A DNA stretch of 64,000 bases. Source: Oxytricha trifallax (lineage: Eukaryota; Ciliophora; Spirotrichea; Sporadotrichida; Oxytrichidae). Of this stretch, positions 32,650 through 44,973 are shown one piece after another. The stretch is from the NCBI GenBank assembly GCA_000711775.1, contig ARYC01001547.1, forward strand, positions 1 through 64,000, written 5' to 3'. Made by a program: the position numbers and the translations under genes. The notes beneath the pieces were generated by a model. The model did not search any database. It was not told the DNA's origin and worked only from the letters and a program-made list of their open reading frames with translations. The stretch's first letter is position 1. Every line of letters starts with the position of its first letter.

Positions 32650-34682
32650 GTTTTAAATGACACACCTATAAATGACAAAGCAAGCTTTAGAGCCAAGGAG
32701 TTTATGAACTTAAATGACATAAATGTAATTAAGTCTGAATCATAACTTTAAAATAGGTGGATGATATTCATGTTTATTAGCCTCATATAAACTAAAGCAA
32801 CTACTTTTCCTTTGGAGTAAACTAATTTTTCCATACAAATTTACTTTTAACATGATAGGCACCAACTCATACTAGGATAAGATTTGAGGATTTCAGTTTG
32901 TTTCAAAATGACTAACAGATAGAATTATTGAATTCCAGAGAAAGTGTTGATACACAGCGTTTAAGTATAGACAAGACTGGGAGGTCTCCACAAAGATTAC
33001 TTCAAGACTAGGAAAAACTTCTAATATCGGTTTCTTCAACGTCAAATATGCAATCTTCACAAGATTAAACTCTGCAGAGTCCACTTGAAATAAACGATAA
33101 AGTCATCTAGCAATACTAAAAACTGAGTGGTAAGTTTCTTATGAAGTATACTAATGCTATAGGTATCAAATCGAGTTATTGTTCTTACATATTGATGGGT
33201 TCTCCTAAAGATAACTAACTCCCTCCGTATTTAAGTTTATACGAGTACCTAAGTAAATAAAACCAAAAGATAGATTAATAAAATTAAAATCTAAATCATT
33301 AATTGAATATGAGTCCTGAGAAACTATAACAACCTTCTAATCTAAAAAGATTCAATGAGAGTCATAAACTTAAGGAGATTAACAATCTAAACAGGAGAGA
33401 GTCTTAAATTCTCATTAAGCCTTATAGATATGAGGCAAACAAAGCATACACTATGAATACTGATTTGGATGAAGAGCATTCTTCGAATTATTTGGGTAAG
33501 TAAAATGACAATGATTAATCTCCGAAAGATCGATAATCTTAAAGTAAACTTATTTTAATTATTTTAGGTTCTGGAAACAATGACTCTTATGGGAAAATGG
33601 TCTCTTAATTTAGGAGACAGTATATAAATCCTGAATCTTAAGAAAGCAATTTGACTCCTTCTGCCCTAAACAATGATCCGAACCCTGAGTTTACAGGTTC
33701 AAGTGTCGTTTTAAACACCATGTCCCAAGGCGCCATACTTTTAGACATTAAAGAAGGTTAAAGCAAGGGCCTAATTATTGTAGATCCTACTAAATTTATC
33801 AAGTAAAAGGGTCAGCAATAACTTTTAATATCTGGTATGACTCTTGATTCTGTTAAGAGTAATGAAGAAATTGCTGACGAAGGGATCTAATCGATTAAAA
33901 CCATCTCGAGATTTAAACCAGACCTTTCTAGGTACAATTCAAACTCTGGAAGCCCTGTTAAGCATCAAAGAGATTCAACTCTTTCAGAGAGATATAGTAC
34001 TTTACATGAAAGAGTAATGTCACAAAGGAACAATAAACTTTGAAGCTCTTCTGGCATGAAAGGCTGCAATATCCAAGACCATAAGATGCTATAAAAGTTT
34101 TTTATATTAATATTCCGTTTCAAATGACATTCAACACTCATGGTGAGATTTCAACATAAGACAACACAGGCAACACTTTGAATAATTAAAGAACTCCAAA
34201 TAAATATGGAATCAGCAATGGATCAAACTTGAGCAATTAATCATCTAATAAATGCCAAAAACCTGCTCTAATTAAAAAGCTTAACTTTGACGAGCACAAG
34301 CATGTAAACAACACGTTTTGCTACAATAATACTGGAAGAGATCGATTCATATCATTTTTCATTTAATTATGGCTGATATTAAAGTTTTTTCATTTACTTT
34401 TTAGGGCAAGCCTTTACAAAGCCTACTTTAAATATTGTATTTAGATTCACGAATTGCTAGGTTCCTCATTAAAAGTAGAGAACAGACACTATATCAGGTT
34501 ATATTTAAGACAAATACATGCAAAAAAATCAAAAAATCATTGCGGTTTATGAGGGATACCTAAACAACCTTCTTTCTCCCCAGTCAAAGCTTCAATTAGA
34601 AAAGAAAGTATCAGATATCATGAATGATTCCTGATCTAGCCACTACAAAAAAATTATTGATACGATCACGAAGATGAAGTAT
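32650..34682 (+). CDS. unknown Ser/Asn/Gln-rich protein
   Basis: About 600 aa, mostly disordered, with phospho-site-like Ser/Thr clusters. Good coding runs: RSPQRLLQDQEKLLISVSST (about 33000), MSPEKLQQPSNLKRFNESHK (33310), a less polar patch QGAILLDIKEGQSKGLIIVD (33740) and a final helical segment NQKIIAVYEGYLNNLL (34530) to ITKMKY. Intron GTAAGT..CTATAG near 33122-33155. Frame breaks near 34095 and 34350 look like IESs. In-frame TGA at 34041 and 34632 is followed by coding. The 5' exon near 32650-32760 is uncertain. No domain is recognised. Confidence 0.55.
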
Positions 34683-34689
34683 TGAGTAG

Positions 34690-35322
34690 AATATGAGTTT
34701 TAATTTAAGTTTGACATATTAAAATTGTTAAAATATTTAATCCATTAAAATAGCGTTTTTTGATTGAAATACACTAATTAATTGGGTGAAAATTTTTAAC
34801 AAACCTATATTATTGTAAAATAAGCTGATAATATTTATCAAGTTATTGATTTATAATTTTGATAATTAACTATTTTATTACTATTATCAAATTAAATATG
34901 GAAAATATAATTTTATATCTATTGTAAAAATAAAATGGAATTTATCTTATTAAAATTATGATATTATATGATGAACTTTTTTTTCTCTTAATTAAAATTT
35001 AGTTATATTTAACTGAGTTTTACAAATTAAGAAGTGTAGAGATGTGCAGATACAGCCATATTTTAATTTTTAAAGATTTATCTTATATAAATAAAGAAAA
35101 TAATTCTGAACAAAAAAAATGTTTATTATATTTAAAGGTTTGGCTAATCCAATGGTGAATATTGAAATAACACAGTTTGAAGAAGTGAAAATTCATCGCA
35201 ATTATTAATTAAATTGCAAAGAATTATTATTAAAAAATTCCTAATAAAATATGATTAAACCATAGCAATAAGGGCTAGCCGTAGAGAAATTATAATTTAA
35301 AATTATAAATTAATTCGCTGAA
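34690..35322. other. AT-rich spacer
   Basis: Over 80% AT and no reading frame of note. Confidence 0.6.
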
Positions 35323-38098
35323 ATGGATCAAGAAAAGCAGCAAAATGTCAATTAAGCCCCTTTTGATGGCTAATAATTTCAAACTAATCATCATTTAGTT
35401 TTTTTAAGTATAATACAATATAAATATCTTAAAAATAAATATGAAATAAATATATTTTTATTTAAACCATTAAGCTCAATTCTAACAGCATTTGAATTAG
35501 TATGAATAACCCTAACCCTAATACTATTGAAATATTTAATTTATAAAAATAATAGATATTTTTCATAACATTAATAAACTTATTTCCAGCTAGTTATAGC
35601 AAGCTACTGTAGAGTTTGAGCAAACATATCAGACCTAAACACCCTCTGGAGACCAAATAATGCAGGTTTAATATCAATCTCAAGTGCATGTTGAAAAGCA
35701 AGAAAGCAGTAATTCTGCTCATTCTCCTTTTCAAAACACGCAACCCTCTCCAAATGTTGTATAAAAAACTGTTGCAGGGGTTTATTACTAATAAAATAAC
35801 TACCCTCCTCATTAGGAAGCAGAAGAAGGGCACTCGAAGTCGTTATAGCAGGAAATAACATAAGTTTAAGGAGGTAATCAGCAGGTCATTTAACAGCAGC
35901 AACATTAAGAAACATAGTAGTATTCTGATGGCAATTCCGCATAACTTTTTGTGGGTTAACAATTCATGCAATCTGCTTCGCCTGCAATTGATATAGAGTA
36001 GAGTATGTAAAATTAGCCTCTTAGTTTGAACGAGACACCATCATTTAGGCCTGACTTTTAAAACTAATTTACATAACAGTAGCAGGCAGCTTAATCAACT
36101 GTTTATCAGCAAATCCCTTAGTAAATTCCTTCTTAGCAAGAACAAAAGACAGACCAGAATGCTCTCGCATAGCTTTATTCCTAAGTAAATTAATAAAAGA
36201 GTGACAATTCTCCAAGACCAGACTCACCATCAGTGAAACACAATTAGTAAAATCCTAAGTCACCATAGTACTAATAGAGTAAGTAGCACGCTTCAGCTCC
36301 TCATCATTTAAGCCCTTAACTTTAAGGAGATCAGCCTGTCGCCTAATCTCACTCCCAGCATCGTCCACATGAGAATGGGAATGGAGGTGTAGAGCATCAT
36401 CAAAAACCTGTATAGCAAGATACTCAATAAATAAACTAGAGCTAGAACTACCATTAATAAAATCCAACTACAGTAAACTAAGTTAGCCAAAATACTCAAC
36501 AGTAATAATAATAATAATTTTAGTAGAACTCTACCCAAATTAATACCAGCAGTTCTTAATCATAAATGCCCAATAGATCTTAAGCTCAACAATAACAACT
36601 TTCATATAAATTTTATTACTTATTTATAACCAGGATTCGTAAGACCACCTCCTCTAGGTGGAATGGGAGGTCCTCCAAACTTTTAGCTTCAAAATATAGT
36701 CAATAATATAATCTCTCTAGTAAAGAAGGGTGATATCGACTAAGTGGTAACAGAGATAAATAGATCTGGTGTAGACCCAAGTCAGCTCAATGACTCGGCC
36801 AACTTCAATCAGCATCTGATATTCTCTACTACACTCATCCCTGATGACGGATAAGCTACTAGAATGGGCGAGGTTTTAAAGAAACTAGGAGTAAATCCTG
36901 GCTAAGTTGATACACTGAGTCAGACTCCACTCTATTATGCATGCAGAGAAGGAAAGAATCAACTTTGCTCTTTCATCATATTTTTATTGCGAGTTTCTAA
37001 TTGAGAATGGCTGTAATGTAAATCACATAGACACTTATGGGTAAAATCCAATCTTCTATGCCTGCAGAGAGGGCAGGATTGAAACAATTAAAAAGCTAGT
37101 CCAGCATAACACCCAAACAGATCTAATAGATAATAATGGCTAGACTCCATTGTTTTATGCAGTAAAGCATGGAAAAGCTGAGGTCGTTGAGTATCTTATT
37201 CAAAATGGCGCGAATGTTAATATAATAAAAACTATTGATAAAAATGTATTTGTTGTTATAATTATATAACGGACAAAAAAGGCATCACTCCAACTACTTT
37301 AGCTAAGAGATCAAACAAAGGTCAGATATTAGATATTCTTGTAAAGTATGGAGCTGCTCCACTGATAGATCCAAATCAAAAGAACAAGGGGGGAAAGAAG
37401 TAACCACCTCCTCCTCAGCCCCCAAAACAAAAGGTCAATGAGAGAAAGAATTTTATTTTATTTTATTAATCCTGCTAAGTACTAATTGACAATGCTTAAG
37501 GATGGAGTGTATTAACCAGTCACTGAAGAAGAACTTGAAATTCTAAAAAGAGAGCACCCTGATATAGCTAGATACTTTGACCTGCCTGAAGAATCAAATG
37601 TGATTGAAGAGCTCCCTATACCTGAAGTCTCAGAGACAGCGCCAATCTATGATTCATGGGACAAAGCTGCTAAGCGTCTAGTAAATACTTTGTGGAAACA
37701 TCAAAACTCCTGGATTTTTCATGAGCCCGTTGACCCAATAAAACTGAACATTCCTGATTACTACGACATAATCAAGAACCCTATGGATTTGTCCTAAGTG
37801 AAAACCAAGTTGAATAACAACGAGTACACCAAGATCAACGATTTCTTGTATGATGTACAATTAATATTCGATAATTGCTTGCTCTATAATGGAGATTCAA
37901 CTCAGGTTAGCTAAATGTGCAAGAGTGTTCGTGACGAGTTCTAAAAATAATACCACATTTTGAACCTTGACTTCTATGTCTGAGATTTAGAGGGAGATTG
38001 ATTGAATCAATCATAAAAAGGTATACAGTTCAAGCCTTAGATTAGTGTAGCAGATAAAGCAAATGAAATGAACCAAATAAAATAGATTTAAGTAGTCA
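35323..38098 (+). CDS. Gln-rich ankyrin-repeat and bromodomain protein
   Basis: ATG 35323; after an IES (about 35375-35590) runs a 330-residue, extremely Gln-rich region. Then come at least three ankyrin repeats: [60 protein letters not shown], plus a fourth [21 protein letters not shown] Pro-rich linker leads to a bromodomain: [20 protein letters not shown], then [37 protein letters not shown] and YNGDSTQV. The YNGDST Asn is the usual acetyl-lysine ligand. It probably reads acetylated histones in the nucleus. IESs: 36969-36990, 37226-37269, 37452-37470. TGA at 37981 and 37999 is followed by coding-like sequence to about 38090, so the end is uncertain. Confidence 0.85.
36969..36990 (+). other. 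IES, pointer TTGC
   Basis: 22 bp between TTGC at 36965 and 36987. Excision restores the ankyrin unit [12 protein letters not shown]. Confidence 0.75.
37226..37269 (+). other. IES, pointer ATATAA
   Basis: 44 bp between ATATAA at 37220-37225 and 37264-37269. Excision gives [17 protein letters not shown]. Confidence 0.8.
37452..37470 (+). other. IES, pointer AAT, only 19 bp
   Basis: T/A-only segment between AAT at 37449 and 37468. Excision gives NERKNPAKYQLTM. Confidence 0.7.
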
Positions 38099-38099
38099 G

Positions 38100-39793
38100 T
38101 ATTATAAATTATATATCGCTATCGCTTTAATTTTTTACAAAATTAAAACGTTTTTTTGAAACAATCATTAATAATTGTTTGCAGTTTAGATGTTGATAAA
38201 GAATTATGCAAATAATTGTATAAAAATCTCATAGATTATCAGTGTTAAAGAAATTTCTAAAAAAATTTCGAGATTATTCAAATTACTTAAACCATTCAAA
38301 TTTTAATTTAATTTAATTATTTTGGAAAAATAACTGAGTAAATAAATTTATATTCTTATTTGCTATTATAAAATTTAAATGGAAAATTATAAAACAATTC
38401 TTTTATTGCAATAAAGTTTCATTTATTATAAAAATAAAATATTGTATATAAACAATATAGCATCATATTTATATTTGTACTTTCAAGTAACTAACTAATT
38501 TGTGTAAATTTTTTTGTATATGCCTGATCTTATATTTTCTATAATCTGTACATATTTTTTATATGACAAAAAAATAAATTTATTTAAATTTATAATTTAA
38601 TAAAACATTTATTAAATCAAAGTTTAAAAAACAAATATAATACTTTCATAAAGTATTCCTTATTACTTTGTATGTGTTTAGAAGAAAAAAATCTAACTCT
38701 CAAGAATCACATAATAAATAAATGTTAGTCGTTAATAGATCGAAACCTTGCTAAATTATATAGTTTCTTCTTTATATTCAAACTGTTTTATTAAATTATT
38801 CAAATTAAATGCAATTGATAACATAACACTCTCAATGTTAAATTTTCTTAAAATATTCGTTTTCAATCTCAACCCATTCGTATAAAGCAAAATCTTTTTT
38901 CTTTCATTTTATTAATAATTTTTTATGAATTTCTTGTTTTGTTATTATTTGAGTGTATTGAGGTATAGTGCCTACTTAAGTAGTTTCCATTTTAAGTTTT
39001 AAAAATTAAAAGTTAATGAATTATTAGTGATTGATAAAGTTCTAGATTTAATTTATACTTAAAGAACTGCTCAAATAATTGAGAAGTTCTCTCCTAAACT
39101 AAGGGAATAGAATTATAGAAAAAGATTGTCAATCACTCGGATTCGAACCAGGGATTATCTGGAAGCAGTGGAGATCATCACTAAAATGCTAAGATATTAA
39201 TACATTCATTTTTTTAGATATCATTCAGAGCAGCTTCTTTAAAATAGAAAAAAAGATTTCTCTATGATTTAAAATGAAAGTATACTTTTCAATTACAGAA
39301 CCTTTATTTCTATCAATCTAGCACCATTAATTTTAATCGAAACAATATTATTGAAATAATAATGATTTGGGGTTAATAAATTTAAGTAAATGCTTTTTAA
39401 TTTAAATTATCTGCATTATAAGGGAGAGAGAAACTTTCAAAATATCTGAAAATTTTTCAAATAATGTATCATTTAATAAAACAAAAGGATACATCATGTT
39501 AACTATGAAGTTTCCTTACAAGCACTTTCTCAAATATATACGATGGATTTAGGTCAAATTTTCTATAAAAATGATAAAACTTAAAATGAAATTTTTGAAA
39601 ACTCAGATAATATTAAATCCTTTATTATTTATTTTCTAAGTTAAACTATCTTAAATATAAAAAAATATTTTAAGCTTTTATTCGAAAATACTCATCCAAT
39701 AATAGAATTTAATAGAAATCATTTTATCTAATAGATTCACTATTTTATAATAATTAGTTAGAAAGACATTAATAATACAACCAGACTATATAT
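38100..39793. other. 1.7 kb gene-free AT-rich stretch
   Basis: No convincing coding frame. The only GC-rich island is the tRNA-like sequence at about 39110-39200. Confidence 0.6.
39124..39200 (-). tRNA. tRNA-like sequence, possibly a pseudogene
   Basis: The minus strand carries a perfect Pol III B-box GGTTCGAATCC, a T-arm with four of five pairs, an A-box-like TTAGCATTTTAGTGA about 45 bases upstream, and a T run just past the 3' end. The acceptor stem does not pair as read and the anticodon arm is weak, so a functional tRNA is doubtful. Confidence 0.3.
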
Positions 39794-41373
39794 ATGGAGC
39801 AAACAGAGAGCTACAAAGCTAAACTTTACAAATCCAATGCTTTCCAGCACGTGCTAAGTTTCTACGAGACCAGAAAACTATTGGAGTTAAGAGAAGTCTC
39901 TTAGAAGATGGCCGACGAAATCGTTCCTCGTAACATCAAATACTTGAAGTTTGAATGCCCAGAAGACGAGGATGAAGAACCTTTCTAATTCCATAAGTAT
40001 GTTAGACACGCCAAGAAAATTGAGATTAGAAACATCTGTGGTACTGAGGCTCATCTAAGAAAGCTAGAGGAACTTGGACAGAACTAACTTGGACAAATCG
40101 AATACTTGCATCTTGAGTTTGACGATGAAGAGGGCACTCCAGAGAGTGAAGAACTTGCTCAATAGTACGTTGAAGTTTTCAGAAAGTACTTTAGTGGCAT
40201 CAAGATTCTTAAGATTGAAACTGTTGGAGATAGAAACTTTACTCGTATGCTTGAGATCATGATGCAAGATTCAAACTTAAAACTAAGATTTTATTTTACT
40301 TCCCATGGTTTGAGTCAGTGACCACAATCAAATGTTATCAGATCAGATACTTGAAAGATATGAATATCATAAAGTTATTCTTCACTAAATTCAAGAACCT
40401 CTATTGCTTCAAGGGTATCACAGAAGAAGAGTTCAACCCACTCGATATGTTTATCAAAGAATAGAAGAGGGTTCCATAAATTTCGTGGACCATTCCTGAG
40501 AAAGAAGACCTTCGCAAGGCTGTCCTTGAGTTTTTGGATTTCAATCAGACCCATGAGCTCAAAATCTACGGTTTACATTATTGATAATATAATCATTTAA
40601 TACTGCGAGAATAATATGACGATTATTATTAAAATTTTAAACGGTGGTGCTTTAGAAAAGATTTCACTCCCAAACTTGTACTTGGACAACACTAAGCATT
40701 TCACTTTGATCGATATGCCCTCATTTGAGCTTGAAGGTGTATTCAAGAATTTACCAGAACTCTAAACTTTCCATGTACAAAATGTTGATGACTTCAAGAA
40801 AAACAACTTTGAACACGTCAGAGACAAGCTACTTATAATATTTGTTTAATTTATTTGCTTATCACCAACTAAGTTGCAAGAATTAAACAAATATTTTCAA
40901 ATATTATAGTTACACAGGTGTGTAAAAGCTTGGTTTAGAACTTCTTTAATTTGATATTGAAGAGGTTAAGGAAGACTTTTTCTAAATTTTGAGGAGACAC
41001 AATTCTAAACCTAATGAATTCACTTTAAATAATTATCCTCTAATAAAATTCATCTTCTTATATTTTAGAGTAGTTTACTTTGAGATACTTACTTTTAGGA
41101 AGAAACAAGGTTCCAAACGGTTTTATGAGAGAGATGTGCAATGCCATTAAGGAATTCAACATTATTGAGGAGATTGATTTGACTCATTTGAAAGAAGCAA
41201 ATAAAATTGATTGGAGAGACTACCTTGAAAGTATTGCAATGCTTTCAGTTAACAGACCAAACCTTCCAGTTAGAATAATCATCAGTGACTATCAGACAAG
41301 ACTTAAACAGAAGATCATATATGATTATCTAGGAGAAAACAATCCAAATATTGAAGTCAGATATCTAAAGTGA
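39794..41373 (+). CDS. Leu-rich-repeat-like protein
   Basis: ATG 39794, stop TGA 41371-41373. Coding GC is high and codon use regular. The protein alternates short strands and helices with irregular Leu-rich units (IKYLKFECPEDEDEEPFQ, IEYLHLEFDDEEGTPESEEL, IKILKIETVGDRNFTRMLE). An F-box-like start is absent. IES 40279-40301 (pointer ACTT) joins QDSNF to PWFESVTTIKCY. A palindromic AT-rich insertion at about 40833-40920 and another gap at 41030-41070 also interrupt it. The last exon (41073-41373) reads smoothly to NPNIEVRYLK. Probably a cytosolic LRR protein; no enzyme motif. Confidence 0.6.
40279..40301 (+). other. IES, pointer ACTT
   Basis: 23 bp between ACTT at 40275 and 40298. Excision restores the frame. 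Confidence 0.7.
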
Positions 41374-41479
41374 ATTTATGATGTATGAGTTAACAAATGA
41401 ATACAAATTTACTTCTTTTATTAATGAATTAACTAAACACTTAATAATTTTTGTTTTTATATGCATATTTATGTAGTTT

Positions 41480-43480
41480 TCATAGTTTAACAACAATATC
41501 ATTAGCCGCTGTATTTTTCTTGTCAGTTAATCTGAAATCTTTCTTTTCTATTGTGTATATTAAATTTTCCTTTCCAAAAAATGCCAAAGCAACTATATAG
41601 GATTTCTTTATGTGCAGCATATCATCTCCTTAGAATTGAATATTTTTCATTTTCTCAAGTGTGTACAAATTTTATCTTCTCATTTGAGCTCTGATTCTAG
41701 TAAAAATAATTGCCATAATCCAGGCTCAGCTTGTCTCTTCGTCTATAACTACTACTGCTTCTTGATCATCAATCTTGAATGGTACAAGTTATAAATTTGG
41801 CAAGTTATCTTGTAAGAATAGAGCATATACCAAATGTTTATAGGCCTCTGGTCGGTGCTCAACATGATGAAGATTTGTTTCCAGAAAGTCCAAGTTATAA
41901 TTCTTAGACTTTGTTTTAAAATCCCCTATCCTGAAGTATTATAGTGTTTGCTAAGAATTTTCTTTCAAGTTGAGGAGCTTCAAATAAGCCTTATAAAAAA
42001 GGGCTTTAACCTCATTTCCAGCTATAACTATTTTTTCCTTCTCTGGATCTTAAGTTAAATATCCACTCTATATCAGCATGTTTGTAAATACTACTGAAGT
42101 GTGAATTTATTCTAGTTTCAAATTTGAATAGTAATCTATCTGAATTTTCTCATCAAACAAATCTATTAGATAGTCTAACAATTCTTTTTCTCCCATACAT
42201 GGTAGCTTGAGTATTTTCTGAAAGCTTTTGATATAGTTATGAAGGTAAGATTTTGGAAACTTTAATTTATTAGTCTTGACATCATAAATAAACCCTATGA
42301 TGGTTTAGGGGTTAAAAATTGCTTCTTAGGAATATACCTTTCCTCTAAAGAATTTTATGGCTTTTTAAGCAAGTTTACTTTCGATTCCAAATTTGCATTC
42401 TATTAAATTTTATGTTTCTTATTGAATAAAACCAAATGACGTCGGTGAGCTAGGGTTAAGAATCTAAACAACGCTTGAGTCTAATTCTTAAAGAAGTGTA
42501 CCTGGTATATCTAGAACGTATTGCCCTGTAACAATAATTTTAGCAATTTTTTCGTTATAATTCCAACTTTTTGGTAAAATTTACTAGTAAGCTTCAATAG
42601 CTTCTTTGATAAAATTGTTGTAAAGACCTTGCATGAAAATAAAGTCATAATCATCTATCAATATGAACACCTTTTAGTTATACTTTTGAAATAGCCTGTC
42701 AATTAAATTTTAAAGAATTGTAGAAGTAGACTATTTAAAATTGAGCTCGTCTTTGAATTGTATTATATACTGATCTTTTAGCTCTTTATTAAAGTAGTTC
42801 TCAAGATCATACTCGATAGAATTCAATGACTTGCATGATTTCAATATCTTTGGTAGCCTTATATAAATAACTGGATGTTTATTTAGATACCTCTCTTAAA
42901 TATTTTTGTTTTATGACTCTCCAATTATTTGGTCACTAAAAATTGAACTTGAATTCTGTTTGATGTCTAAATATCTATAGAGCATATTTAAGTTCATACT
43001 CTTCCCCATTCCTCTTGGTCTAGTATATACTTGAATTCTATGTTTGCTCTCTACTACCTCTTTTATCCATAAAGTTTTATCAACATAATATTCAGGATAA
43101 TTTGCTTAGAACTTCTGATAGTCGCAAGTCTTCTAAATTTTAAACTTCTCAGGCTTACTGGATTTCTTTTTCTTTGCAAACGCTTCTTTCACACATGAAA
43201 ACTATGTCTCTGGATTTTCAGCCATAGTCATTTCATTTTGTACAAAATTATCATCGGAGGCATTAAGAAGCATACTATCAAAAGGCATTTTCTTTCTACC
43301 TCTTGCAATTGTGGTGGAAGTGTCCATACATGAAAGCTTGATTCGTTTATATGGACTTGGCTTTATGATTTCTCTCATTTCTGAACTTGAAAATTCTGTC
43401 TCCTCCTCGATTTCATCATTGGTTCTTCTCTTCTTTCTGCCTCTTTTAGATTTGGCGCAGATTTGTTCTAGTCTTGGCAT
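41480..43480 (-). CDS. AAA-ATPase-like / PD-(D/E)XK family protein
   Basis: A single uninterrupted frame of 666 codons, with no intron or IES. The N-terminus has nuclear-localisation-like basic runs (KSKRGRKKRR, ARGRKK). Then YVDKTLWIKEVVESKHRIQV, YTRPRGMGKSMNLNMLYRYL (Walker A variant RPRGMGKS), VFILIDDYDFIF (Walker B) and KIIVTGQYVLDIPGT. This is the AAA-ATPase-like architecture usually followed by a C-terminal PD-(D/E)XK nuclease-like domain. That domain probably lies in the last 150 aa, where VVVIDEETS is a candidate strand. The TGA at 41726-41728 is in frame inside this last part (DEETS-TGA-AWIMAIIF). The family is widespread in bacteria and patchy in eukaryotes. Role unknown. Confidence 0.75.
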
Positions 43481-43734
43481 AGTATATTGAAAATGTTCTT
43501 GATACTTAATTATTAATAGTGAAATGTTAATCTAAATGTTTTAACTTGAATATATTTACAAATTCTAAAAATTAGTATAGCAAATATTTCTTCCTAATTC
43601 TACAATTTTCATTTTATTTTCCCATATACTTTTAATAATAAGGACCCCCTAAATTCTAAGGGTTTATCTTTGTCCTTTAATAAACATTCTTAACTGGCTT
43701 TAATTATAATATTAAACTTTCTAAGTTATATAAA

Positions 43735-44304
43735 ATGGGAAAAAAGAAGGCTATGATGATTTTCAAGGGTTCCTTGAAGACCCACTGGATCAAGTACATC
43801 ACAAATTTCAACATGACAATTAATCCAACTCAACACAACGCCATTAATCAGTCATATGAGTTCTTAAAGATGTTCTCATCCTTGGAGAGCAAATTCTTGT
43901 AACCTGGTTTTACATTCAAGCATGAAATGATGAAAAATTAGGGATATAATGATCCATCATTCTTGCATAAAACGATTAATTTTTGTAAATAATAGTAGCA
44001 AATAAATGTTTATATTTTATTGCATGTTAAGTTTGTGAATGGTTATGAGAGAAAGTACGATATGGCTAACCAACCATTCTCTTTCATTAAAACTGAAATT
44101 AACTATATCAATTAAACCCAGGAAATGTTTGGAATATATTCTTTGGAAGAAATGAAAATCATCGAAAAAATATTTAGGATATTATTGTAGAAGATCTAAA
44201 AATATTTACACGAAATTAAATATTATTTATGTGTTTTTAATGACCTTGTGGAGTTTGAAAGAACTATGGCTGGACAAGATGATGAACTTGAAGATGAAAT
44301 TTGA
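43735..44304 (+). CDS. possible mitochondrial ribosomal protein mL53-like
   Basis: ATG 43735. Begins MGKKKAMMIFKGSLKTHWIK, then a strand IKYITNFNMTINP and a helix AINQSYEFLKMFSSLES. The order resembles mL53 (thioredoxin-like: strand, N-terminal helix, ..FV-GYERKYDM, then a C-terminal helix). Codons are mostly GC-ending, as in the Rieske and Leu-rich genes. AT-rich insertions at about 43985-44030 and 44120-44220 look like IESs, since the flanks (HKT/VKFVNGYERKYDM, QEMF/VEFERTMAGQDDEL) read well. Stop TGA 44302-44304. The assignment is tentative. Confidence 0.45.
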
Positions 44305-44973
44305 AAGACTAATTATTCTCTCATTAGACTTTCATTACTTTAATTTAATACATTTTTACTATTTTCATTCTATTTTATTATACTTCTCTATTTTCTTAAC
44401 CACAAGCTTAAGTTGATATTATTACATTTAGTGGAAATCATCGCAATAATGGTGATAAAATAAAATAGTCAAAAACATAATCAAGCAAATTTAATTATAA
44501 TTATTTAAATCTCTAAAATAAAAGTCTAACTAAAAATTATAATTTTATTGTGCTAAGGAAAATCAAAATATAAATATTATTTCGCATTTTTAGACTTCAT
44601 ATTAAGTTATAATAAAAGTTTAAATCGTTAATTTTTTAATTACAAAGTTTAAACAAAAATCAGTTCATAACTCCTTCTAAATATTTGAAAATAATTAAAT
44701 CTTTCAAACTTATAATTAATACATTATAATTTCTAGAAACTTGCATCACTTTATATTACAAAGTCTAAGAAAGTGAATAAACTATTATATTTTGAAGTAC
44801 TTCCAACGCGAATTATTAAAACTTTAGATAGAGTAGGATCTTGTTAGATTTAAATAATTATTAATGAAAAAGTTTGCAAAATTTATTTTTTATTACTTAT
44901 TTATTTTTATTTATGTCATGATTTTTACTCATTAATTTAGTAAAATATTAAATTAAAACTTATAATACCTAAA
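44305..44973. other. AT-rich spacer
   Basis: No coding signal seen. Confidence 0.6.

Noticed and set aside
35500..35525. CCCTAACCCTAA-like telomere motif
   Set aside because: Only two units, not the C4A4 type expected with the G4T4 tract, and inside AT-rich sequence where it can arise by chance.
36255..36538. Two minus-strand frames of 70-76 codons rich in Leu and Ser
   Set aside because: Antisense of the Gln-rich tract (CAG/TAA/TAG runs read backwards give Leu/Val/Tyr-rich shadows).
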